This document shows, in pieces, positions 1 through 11,900 of a stretch of 64,000 bases of DNA. A program made the translations under genes and the position numbers. How positions within the stretch are numbered: position 1 is the first letter of the stretch; the number at the start of each line of letters is the position of its first letter. The notes beneath the pieces are model-generated. The model was not told where the DNA came from. It was given only the letters and a program-made list of their open reading frames with translations, and searched no databases. The stretch comes from Saturnia japonica (taxonomy: Eukaryota; Arthropoda; Insecta; Lepidoptera; Saturniidae): NCBI GenBank assembly GCA_033032175.1, contig CM065331.1, forward strand, positions 8,122,370 to 8,186,369, written 5' to 3'.

Positions 1-233
1 CTAGTGGAATACAGACTCTCAAGCGCATCTGCCGGAACACACCTATAGGTGCTGGTGACAGATGTTTAACTTGAGGGTGGTAGCTAGCTAGGCGGACATT
101 AGAAAAAGCCCTACCACCATGCTATGGTTTCATCACGATGTTTTCCTTCACCGGACGCTCAGGCTCATTGCAGAGATTCGAACTGACGTCGATGGACGCG
201 GAGTCTGTACACGTTACCACACAACCATCATTG
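1..233 (-). repeat. tRNA-headed SINE, family B, minus strand
   Basis: On the minus strand this begins with a tRNA-like head (GTTCGAA-type B box near 175-185) and continues into a body containing GAAAACATCGTGATGAAACC. The same body recurs at 13001-13294, 16261-16405, 37980-38285 and 43933-44222, which defines a dispersed family. The copy runs into the window edge, so its 3' end may be cut. Confidence 0.75.
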
Positions 234-1985
234 CCTTAAAATGATATGAACCAATGATAGGCAAATGTCTATTTGTTACAATTATCATCTGAATGGTTAT
301 GAACAGATTGATGATGTTTATTTATTTGAACACTTAAATAAACAATAAAACAAGTAAAGAAAAATAGACAGAGAACATTGCTTAGTGCTACTATAATTAA
401 AAGTGTAGACTACATGATAAATAGAATATAGCGAGTAACAAGAAGCAGAAGAGAAAGCAAATTCAAAGTTAACTAACAAATAAACAACAACAAAAACGTT
501 GCTGCAACGTTGTGTAATATAATACGTTAACAACGCGACTGGTATAGGTACAAACCTTTCTAGCTCAGTCCTCACGAGTCAACCTGTTAACGACAAAATT
601 GTCGACGGTGGCCATTATTTGTGCACTGTATTGTACGTACCATCAGGTACTGTACAGTATATTTACAAAGTAGCACGGTTAAGTGACGGAACTCCCAGTG
701 AATGCATGACCTTAGTTTGACGTCACATTTACATCATACGTGTCATATTTACATAAATTTCATTGATGATAGACAAATATAGGTCATAACGTGTTCTCTG
801 GGTTGTGCCTAGGTTTGCCAACTTTTTTTATATCGAATATAGTATTTTCGTAGCTATTACCTGAAAAAATATAGTAGATGACAAAAAAGCAAAAGGAATA
901 AGTAGGTTTTAAATACATAAATATTGTATTTTTTGAAGGAATATTTTTTACTACTTCATAGACAATGATAATCAATAAATAAACAAATCAAATTGACAAT
1001 GACAATATCTAGTTTATTTCAAAAATATATAATATATAGGAAGGAGGTTACTATATCATATAGTAGGGTTGGCAATCCTAGCTGTACATAATGGAAGCAC
1101 AGTACCAAACCATTGGCATAGCTAGCAAAGTTTCATTGTGGACGTCAGCCAGCCAGATGTTCAGCCATTATAAGCCAATTTTTTTTCTCAACATGAAAAT
1201 AATACAACCTGTACCTATTATATTCCTTCAAAACTGTCGATCTTTCTAGAATGAGCCATAATGAGTTTTGTACTCTCCCCCAACTTATACGCGCGTGCTC
1301 CGGAGTAGCGACCTATTATCGACCAACCTGTGGACAAACAAGTAAACAAATCCTTTAAATTAGGCTTGAAGATGCATTTTAAAAGATGACAATCATTTTG
1401 CTGAGCTAGATTAAAAAACGAATTACCCAAAATGTTGGCGACAGAACAGTTATTTTCGTGTCTTGTGTGTTTTACGATATTATGTTATATTATTGTGTGT
1501 ATGTGTTATGTACTATGTGTTATGATAAAATAGATCGATATGGATAATATTATAGAGAAATGTTAGCGACTACACTACATTCTAGGTTGCATGTTATGTA
1601 TTAAGTTGTATATAAATGCTTATGTATTGTGTGTCACATATATGGAAATAGAACTAATATAGAATAGATAAATACATAGAATAAGTCAATAGAGTAAGGA
1701 TATTCAATGTTATAGAAACTTTACGAACAGAAAGCGGTGATGCCGCCCGTAAATTGCATTGTTTTTGGCTTATGTACGGAATATATACTTGATGTATATA
1801 ATATGTGAATGTGTAATGGATAGGTAATACGATAAGGAATATTTTGACATATAACATGTATAAACAAAGATATATAACGAAAGAAATATAGAGCGATTAA
1901 CAGGGCGACCAAAGTGAAAACTAAAATTAAAACACGAATTAAAGCGGGGCTCTCTTTACGGTCACTCTCCGAACTACTTAAGCTC
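234..1985. other. AT-rich intergenic stretch, no gene recognised
   Basis: I see no coherent coding signal here. The open frames are short, AT-biased and without recognisable motifs. A CRE-like TGACGTCA-type site lies near 719-726. The stretch 1440-1860 is rich in TGTGT and TATAT words. Confidence 0.5.
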
Positions 1986-2290
1986 GAAGAGGCGCCGTAT
2001 GGGGCACGGCGCAATTCAACGAGAACAAGTAACTACGAGTAACAAGAAGAAGAAAGCTTTGGTCGTCCTGCAAGCAATATTGAAGAATTCGACTTTTATT
2101 GAAGACCCGGCACCTCAAGCGGTCGTGCATTATTGCACCCCCCGGACCCCCTCACTAACATCACGTCCCACTGGCATCCGTACGGCGTCTACGAGACGGG
2201 CATCCGGCGCAACAAAACGCCCGTCCAAACCAGGGAAGCGTCACATCCCCCCCCCCCTCACGCCAGAGGGGAAGTGACGCGTACCCAACA
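1986..2290 (+). other. CpG-dense patch with an unrecognised open frame
   Basis: This block is much richer in CpG and GC than its surroundings and contains a run of 10-11 C near 2250. An open frame runs 1999-2277 on the plus strand (basic, rich in Pro, Thr and Arg). The minus strand between about 1720 and 2014 is also open and would encode a Ser-rich stretch followed by a hydrophobic segment, but without an ATG in a plausible place. It could be a decayed exon, part of an LTR element or a promoter-associated island. I do not recognise a family. Confidence 0.3.
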
Positions 2291-2594
2291 CAAAAGTTTA
2301 TAACACACGATAACTATAAGTATGAGGTTATTCGAACAAAAGGACAGTTTCATCTATGTATATCCTATTTTGTGTTTTTTTACATAGTAGCCAAAGTGAC
2401 AAAACTATGCCTGAAAATAAACACAGTATAATAATTCAAAAACAACGGCAACCATCGAGAGATTATCAATCGGTTGTCAGTTGCCGTTGTAAAATCAGTC
2501 TGTTTATACAGAAATTGTGTTTAATATGCATGGCTGACTTCGATACGTAAAGCGCTTGAACGAACCCCTGACGATCATTTCAACATCCTGCTAA

Positions 2595-2785
2595 TCCTTC
2601 ATACTAATATTATAAAGGCGAAATTTTGTGAGTGTGTATGTATGTTTGTTACCATTTCACGCTCAAACGGCTCGACTAATTTTGATGAAATTTGGTATGG
2701 CGGTAGGCATAGGCTATTTTAAAGGGTTTTTCAAGGTGTCTCTTAAATTATACACGTGTGAAACCGCGGGGCACAGCTAGTAATT
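2595..2785 (+). mobile_element. Helitron-type non-autonomous element
   Basis: The segment runs from a CTAATATTATAAAGG-type start, through a block containing CTCAAACGGCTCGACTAAT, to a GC-rich 3' end, CCGCGGGGCACAGCTAGT. A short GC stem followed by CTAGT is the usual 3' end of lepidopteran Helitron-like repeats. Related ends occur at 7755, 18060, 37650, 48150 and 48244. It has no coding capacity. Confidence 0.55.
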
Positions 2786-2966
2786 AATACATGGTGGTCG
2801 CAACTTTACGGTCCTACCACCGCGCTATCGCCAATTCCTTGTCCGTTATCGAGCAGGGTGTACCACATGCAGGTGAGGTTGCCTCGGGTGTTAAGTCTTA
2901 AGATGTTATATGACTCTCCTTAAATCCCTATATACGTTAATAAATTTTAAATTATTGTTAAGCAGA

Positions 2967-5900
2967 ATGCGTCTTTTAACGTGCATGAAAGGACACGATG
3001 AATCGGAAGAGCATTCCGTTGAGATCGACAGACAAATTAAACATTGGATCAAGACGTATAACAGTGTAAGTAAATTTTAAATCTACTTAACAAAGTAAAT
3101 AAAGGCAAAAAATGACATTGGGAAAGTATTAAATAGGTAAGGAGCAGACAATACTGCAAACTGACGAAAAAAAAATATTGGTACAGTGCGTACTAGATAG
3201 GTACACCTCGCTTATTTATTTAACAGATTAACTAACACATAAATAATAATGACCACAGTAATAGTACGAGCTGTACTACAGTCGACAACCATTCCTATAC
3301 TAACTTTAAACATTAAAATAAGACAAAGTTGGAGACAAAATAAAAGGAGAAATAATTAAAATATTAAAACAGAAAGAACTAAGAAAATATGTGTGATTCA
3401 GTGCGCGATATTTTACAGATATTTAATACTTAAATGCAATTTAATAACAATTTTAAAGTTAATAATTTATCTCTATGCAAGATAATATTATTATAGCGTT
3501 CTAAGAATTATTTATTCGACTGTATCATACGGAATTTCGGACTCGTCGCTGTACTCTGAACCGCCATAAAATTTGAAGCGAGGAGGAATATATGCCTACC
3601 TATGCCTATTTCTTTAGCACGCTCTGTAGGCTAAACGGCTTGATGTATTTATGCATACGAGGTGTCGTTAGATTCTTCTTAATTGTGGGAGTGACATAAG
3701 CTATACTATATTTAAGTACGACGTCTGCTAATTATATAAAAGGCATAAATATAAAAATATATTTCGTCACTCAAGTGTTGTCGAAGTCGGGTTTTTTGTT
3801 TCCTTTTTAAATGATTTACAATGAGTGCCTATACCTAATACATAAAATTTTGTAATTTATAAAATATTTATTTGAAATATTTACATAAAGTATAGGGAGA
3901 AATCTAAAACTAGCGAAGTCGTTGATCAAAAGTAATATTTTTTCCATAATATAAGAAAATTTTCAGGCGATCAAACTGCTTCTACTCGGCGCTGGTGAAA
4001 GTGGTAAAACAACAATCATAAAACAAATGAAGATTTTACATGTCCAAGGATTTACACTAAGGTAAAGTAGCGCATTTCTCTTTTTATCTTAGCACGACAA
4101 AGTGACTTTACCGGATGGTAAGAACAGTGCAATCTACCACCGTTGGCGATCACCGAGATTTCTCAATCCGTCGCCAGTTTTCGCTGTCATGCTGGCCTGT
4201 TTAAATTAACAGCTTCATTGTACGTCATAATGTAGAGAACATAAGAGCGGTAGGGCATAGAGGAAATTCTTTCGAGATATATCGCTATACTTTAGGCAGC
4301 CCGCTTTGTGGAATACCTTCACCCTACAGAACATCACGGCTAAATAATCTTGTGTTCAGTTCCTGTGGTGAGTAGGGTTTCCAAAGCTCCTTGAGGTAGG
4401 GGGGTTCTATGATAATGATATCTAGGATATGTATAGTATTACAAGCGTCCATAGACTACGGCAGCCGCTTACCATCAGGCGAGCCATACCTATGCCCGTT
4501 TGCCACCTTTGTACTATAAAGAAATGCATCTTTGTTCATGCCGAGATGGAGGGATTTTTTTTTTTCGAATTGGGAAACAAGCTCAAGGGTAAATGTATAT
4601 TATGTGTGTTCCTGTATGCATTTATTAATCTGGTTGAGATGGCGGGTACCTTAAAGATATGATACCTTATATACCTTAATGATATTACCTTATATATATA
4701 TACCTCCGGAACCTGGAGCATATGGTTCAGTTATGAAAGGTAATTTCGCGTACATGTATTTTATGACGTAGGTACTATGATTATATAACTGAAGCTGGAT
4801 GTTTATACCGCCGAAATCTTTATAAAAGTATAACCATTTGTATTACATATGAATACTAATCCGATAGTTCTATGAGATTGAAAGAATGGATAAAGCAGAA
4901 CAATTCTTTCATTTCAGCGAACGTCAAGACAAAATAAAACATATCAGGTATAACGTACACGAATCTATATACGAAATAGTTCACAACATGTCTCATTTGA
5001 GCATCGCCCTACAGAACCCTAAGAATGTCCAGTCGCAGCAGTACATCCTTAAACACGGTATCCAAGGACACCATGAATACACCGAGGTACCTGTGTATAG
5101 TTTCTTTGGTTTAATGTCATGAAGTGTTGCAAAGAAATTTATTTCAGTTTTAATTTTTATCAACCGCCGACGCAAACAGAGGGGTGTGTAAAGGTGCAGT
5201 TGGAAAGTACGATCGACGGCGCTCACTCGCCCGGACGCCCGCTAGCTTCCGAGGTGGCTACATCGATCTGACGATGCCTCGTTGAGGGGCGAAGCACGTG
5301 TTTTCGATTGTGCTTCTTAACTCATCTGCAACATACTGTTTTTGACGACAACTGCCATTGATCTATGGAAGCCGGAAGTAGCTAAGAATATTTTGAAACA
5401 CATACATCTCTAGAATTTAATCCGCGAATGAATGAGAATACACAAATAATGCAAGTCCTGATTTTCATAATTATGATCGTCGTCGAATTGGCCTAGCTAT
5501 ATAAGATGACCAGACTTGTACGTACTGATATTGATCGTTCATTTTTTACTAAAGTTGCATGCGGAATCCAAAACAATATCGCGGTTTCAGAGTTACCTAA
5601 AATCTTATTTAAAAGTTTTGAATCGCAAGCATAGTATACCTAAGGTAACGTAGATAAATAACTGAATAAGTCCATACAGATGTCTTTTCCAGGATTACTT
5701 TGATCACGTGAGGGCGCTTTGGCGTGACGGTGGAGTCCGGGAATGTTTTAAACGATCCAATGAATATCAGTTAATCGATAGTGCGGAATAGTAAGTAAAC
5801 AGTACTCTAGCTACGAATCACAGACATAACGAGTCACGTAACTACGCGGCTTTTACAGCTTCACCGAACTTGGGGGCGAGCGCTTAGGGCACTCAGCCGC

Positions 5901-8900
5901 GAGGTGTGTCGTTACCAGTGCGCTACGGCTTTATGTATACCCTTCCACTCGGTCCGAGCAGTAAGGTAGTTGTGAATATCCAATTATGAATATACCCCAC
6001 TCGACTACTACCGACGAGGGTAGAAATAGAAAGAATAGAAATAGAAAATATAGACGAGGTAAAAATAGAAAGTATATACATCCTTGTAAAAGTAATTACT
6101 TAGGTTAATTATTGGGTTCGAAGTCGTGGTAGTTGAGTGGTTTAGAGCCGGAATGACGATTCGATGCTCGTGGGTCAAAACCTCGCCACGTACCTACTAA
6201 AGAATTTTTCGGAATTCGCATACATTCACTAATTCGAATTGGTGACACTATCGGCTGACTTTTAAAGACAGTGGCGATGTTTTCGGCAGATCTAGCATTT
6301 CTTCGTCATACGGGTGTTAGTTCATTGTTTAATGTTTAAATTAATCCACCACCTGTAGGACGATTATGGCGACCTTAAAATTGGCGAAGTGCACGACACG
6401 TTGCCCGAACAGAACACCCATTTTGATAAAACAAATTTATTTATTGCACGTGTTGTTGAACGCTACATCTGCCCACGGTGATTTGGCAAAACAGACTGAA
6501 TACAATAACTGACAGCCATTTCGAAAGATGTAGCTTCAACAATTTGGGCGCTATCAACGGTCAAAGTTCGGAAGTGCCTGTTGGAAGACCCGTTATATAA
6601 TTAGTACATACATACATACCATCACGCCTGTATTCCCCGAAGGGTTAGGCAGAGGTGTACTAATGTACACCCACAGTTCGCCGAGTACGTTTTAGGTCCC
6701 ATGTAATAGGGGACGAGCCTATTGCCATTAATCGGGCACGAAACCAAACTCCGAGATGCTACTGAGAATTTCATAGGAAAAACCCAATAACACTTTGCTC
6801 GACTTACTCACTTTATATAATTAGTAGACTGGGTCATTTAACAGCTCTGAGTTTAATTCCGATAAATTTCTTTTTAGTAGTTTAGGAATTTGTGAAAGGC
6901 TATTGACCTCTCAAAAACAGTTATTCTGTTATAAATAAATACCTATTTATTAGAAAAATCATTATCATTGGTACTTAAAACAATTAAATACCTACAGTAT
7001 ACATGAAATACATGAAATTCGGCATTATAATTGATAACCCCAGGACTTTTATGGTTTCCGTAATTTTTAGGTTTTTTATAACTACTCGGTGTTTCGGTTA
7101 ATTTTTGTTATTACCAGACTATGAAAAAGAAGGGTTATATGTATGTATGTCTATTTCTTTGACACGCACCGTAGGCTAAACGGCTTGATGGATTTTAGCA
7201 TACGAGGTGTTGTTAGATTCGTTTTAATTAAGGGAGTGACATAGGCTATATAAAATTTAAGTACGACATTCGGGGGCATCGGATTTATGTTTCTTTTTAA
7301 TAATCTAGCTTTTAAAATATGTTAAACTCACTTACTTATGATATTGTAAAAAATCAAGTTTTTTCAATGCAAAGCTGTAAGTTTATGACTTTCTAAAATT
7401 TACTATAGAAAAAGGGTTGCCGAGAATACAAGTAATATTTTTTTAAATGATAAATTTTTGTATATTTAAGCGTGTTTTGAATGGCATTTTTTTGTTCAAG
7501 TCCGGTGAAGCTGTAAAAGCCGCAGCGGCTCTGTTTTAGGATAGGGCCCCTAAGGCTAACAGTGTAGTCAGTTCTAAAAAAAAAAATGGTATTTATTTTC
7601 ATCAAAATATATTTAGGCTCTTTTAAATGTAGGTAAGTATGTTTGAAAATCCACAATTTTTTCAATATTCATAATGAATTATGTACTTCTATATTAGAAA
7701 GCGTTTAGTAAATAATAAGTTATTAGATTAAGTTTTACATTAAGATATAAATTTACACTAGCTGTGCTCCACGTTTTCACCCGTGTTAATTATATACGAT
7801 AAATACCGAGCCGCCAATAGGTACCTATACCCGTGTAGCCTATCATAATAATCGTTCTTACTTTCCTCAAGTACAAATTATTTTAGTTTTCCATTATCTC
7901 CTAAACTATGTGTACTTCCATAAACAAATAAAGGTCAAAACTTAACTTCATAAAATTGTCTTTATGATGAAGTAAGTTTTAAGTAACTTCAAAGTAAAAG
8001 GGTTTTGACAGACAGACATACATGCAGACGGACAACGAAGTGATCCTATAAGGGTCCCTTTTTTCTTTTGAGGTACGGAACCCTAAAAATGAGAATAAAT
8101 GTTCAAGATGCGGCGCACATCGTAACAAAAGTCTACACTATGGAAAGATGTAGGGCACAGAGAAATTAATAAGTACACAATAAAAAGTGTTCTAAAAATA
8201 TTTTTTAAATGAAATAAAAAACACTGCTCAAAAACGCTGCATTATGGTCCCGTGACGTCATCATTCATTTTATATGTCGTTTTGTATGATAACGGTGACA
8301 AATGTGAGAAATTATGCAGGAGTCTAACGTTCATATTTCCTTAATGGTGACGTCACGTTTTTAATCGGCATTTCAAATTACGTTATTCATAGACAAAAAA
8401 TAATAATTTGCCCAAAGGAAACATTAAAAATAAACAATTACTTTGCCCAGATTTGTATTGTTTTGGGCATTTTTTCAATAGACTAATAATTCACTTTAAT
8501 TTTTAAACATACAGTCAACTCGCGGATTGTAGGGTCTAGGTAGGTATGTAGTATGAAAGAGATGTTAGTGTCGAGACACATCTGCGGAACGTAGGTACGG
8601 CGCCGATCGTTCGGTTGAATACGCTCGCAGTGTTTTTTCAAGTTCTCTGTGACATATCAGCCGAAATTACATCGCGTTCGGTGTAGCGCCGAACCTCCCT
8701 TCGAGCGATTATTTCAGCCAAAACGCATTCAATGTATTTTGCATAGCAAGCGATACATCACGCGATTGAATGTTCTACGCGCGTAGTAGAACGTTCGGCG
8801 TATGCTTCTCAGGTGCGGCGGCGGCGGCGGCGGTCAGGCTTCTTTTTTGTTAGTTCTTCTTTTAATCCCTCTATAATAGCCAATATTGTAATAAAATCCA

Positions 8901-11900
8901 TTTTTCTGGGCAATTAAATGCGTCACAACCGCACACCACTAGTGCCGACACGAGGATGCGTCGTATGTGGCTCGATAGATGTCGCTGTGTAGGATGCGTC
9001 TGTTGTGGCGAGAGATGTCGCTACAGGTACATATATTAAACAAGTTAAAGTTTTAAGTAGTAGTGCCTAAATCTGAACATAGAATACATAAAAACAGTAT
9101 AACTTACAGGTGTTATGCTAGTTGTTGTATGTAATTGTTAATAGATGGCGCCTCCATTATATCGATGACATTCTTAAAGAAAAAAGTATTTTGAACTATT
9201 TAAAAAACCTAAATTTTAGACTATTTTTCGTCAATACCTAGCGGGGAACATGAGTTTTTAAGTGAGGTTTGGGTAATTAAGTTTGATGAAGAATTAAATT
9301 AGGATATGGCTTTCTCACAAAAACACATCGTGAGAAATCCGTAGTTAACATTATAAATACGATAGTAACTCTTTCTGTCCGTCTGTTAAGTTTTCATGCC
9401 TAAAACGCTTAACCAATAGTATAGAGATGGAGTGGACCTTGGAGAAGGACATAGGCTATCCATTGTCGCGATAATAAAATTTGAGGGGTTGAAATAAAGG
9501 ATGAAAATTTATATTAAAATTAGTTATTTTTGAAGGTAGATCTATGAAAATTGGTATTTACAGTGAGAAAGTAAAAAACATGGAACATAACTCAACTATG
9601 ACGCGAGCGTAGCCGCGGGAAAAGCGCTAGAAATATATATAGAGATGAGTTATGTTAATGTTTTAATTTATATTTTCAGTTTTTTAGATAGAATAGACCT
9701 AATAGAGAAACCTGACTACATGCCGTCAGATGCCGACATATTAAGATGCAGACAGAAGACCACCGGTATACAGAAAATAGAATTCAAAGTTAAGGTAACT
9801 GTAATATACTGGAATATTAGAATAAGTTATTATTATAATTGCTAATTTGCTAATGCAATTTTGTTTAAAATTACTTTAGTAACTCATAAATCACTTATTT
9901 CCATGTCTTACTATAATTCTTTACGCAATAAACGCATTTTTAATTTACCATTACTAAGCGTTTTGGGTATTAGGTACTTATGGGCTTCAACATATTTCAT
10001 TGCATATCCTTAAACCCTGCAGTACTCTTAAAAATTGTTCAATATATAAAGAAAAAAAAACTAATTTTTTATTTGCTGTTATCGTTAAATTGCGCTGAGA
10101 CAGAGACGCTGATTAAAGTATATTAACTTTTAAGTTTTTGAATTTCGTTGTATAGCCTTTTGTTTGGTTTTCATTAGTAGTACATTTTGTATTTTGTTAA
10201 GTACATATATATATATATATATCTCTCTCTCTCTTTAGTTTAACTTACGTAACTTTTTAATTATGTTATGTAATTGTCACTGTTTCTCATATTATGTATA
10301 TTGTTTTAATTGTTACGTAATAAGTTATCAATGTATTAACAATGTAAGTGTATGCAATGAAGTATTAAATAAAAAATAATAACCATTGTTGTTGTAGATA
10401 AGGCGTGTAAATAGCCGCCCTACGGTGAATTTGGCTATATTCGCCACTTACGATTATGCGGGGCGGTAAATAATAATTTTAAAATAATACAAAAAATGTA
10501 CATAACAATGAAAAAATTGTAAAATTGGCAATAAAATTATGAAAATGTGCACTCACTTGTAGACCTCGATGGTGGCTCTCGAGTATACTATATTTATCTA
10601 TGACTGCGGTTTTATACAAATGTACTCTGTGAACTGCGGTGCGGGCGTTGGCGCTGGTGTCGAGCGGTCGGCGATTATTTGTGTGAGATCACGTTGTTTC
10701 TACGTGCTGCACTACACAATATATTTTGCCGCCATCTAGGAGGCTAGCCGTAAAGCTCGGTAGAGCTTGCGACAGAGTTGGAACCACTCTTAAGAAACTC
10801 AAGATATAATTAGTTACAAAAAATCTCTCTAGATGGCGTGATATCAATAATTCACCCATAATATCACTCCCGCGTGTAACCAACCATTATCCACCATTCA
10901 TCATTACATTTTTTTTTTACTAAAGGTTCCCAAGTCAATGCACGGTGGTGTTCAAGATTTTTGGATGTTCGACGTCGGAGGTCAAAGGGGGGAGAGAAAG
11001 AAATGGATACAGGTCCGTTGTTTTTCTTTTAACTCATCCACTGTTGGGTGTGGGATTTCCTCGTTTTTGTGCTTTACTGGTTAAGAATCAATCGTATAAA
11101 CCTAGCTTGCGATACGTAAATTACATGGGGAGCAAAATCGAGTGTCAACAAAAAATGAGATCGTTATATTGCCCCTTATGCATACAATTAGACGGGCCGT
11201 ACACCTATTCACCGCAGAAACACAATACAAGGCTATTTGACAGCGAAATTTTAATATTTTTTAAATTTTGAATCTTGGGTTTTCTCACATTTGCAGGTGT
11301 TCGAAGGTATCCATGCAATCTGGTTCCTAGTCGCCAGCAGTGACTTCGACCAAACCCTCAGAGAGGATATAACGCAGAACAGACTGCAAGAATCGTTGGT
11401 ACTCTTCGAAGATGTCTGGCAAAGCAGGTGGATTTTGTTTAATTATTTAAAGGCAGACAGCGGCTGCCAATGAGGATAGATAGGATAGGATCTGAGCTGA
11501 AAGTCCATTACTTGGACAAGTATATCATTCTCAAATCATTCAACATTTTCTTATTTGGTCTAATCACATATATTTTACTAGTTGCCACTATATGAAATTC
11601 TCTCAATACGTTGGGTTGCTTTTCAGAAAAATACATTTTCCAGAAACATTAATCGTTTGCCTATATTAAAAACAGTTAAATTTGTTGTAATATAATAAAA
11701 AAAGGAAACGAAAAAACCCGACTGCAATAAAAAAAATCCAGTAATTTTTTATTTTTTTTGCTTTTTATTTGATTCCCTGACTTAGTACTTATATATTATA
11801 TAGCCTATCACTCCTACCACAATTAAGACGAATCTAACGACACCTCGTATGCTTAAATCAATCAAGCCGTTTAGCCTACAGAGCGTGCCAAAGAAATAGA

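Noticed and set aside
2910..2966. N-terminal extension of the G-alpha protein from an in-frame ATG at 2910
   Set aside because: It would put the P-loop about 19 residues further in than usual, and AAGCAG just before 2967 resembles a splice acceptor. Kept only as an alternative.
8256..8356. Two TGACGTCA CRE octamers as G-alpha regulatory sites
   Set aside because: Real words (8256-8263 and near 8349), but they sit in intronic repeat-like sequence, and such words are frequent enough to occur by chance.
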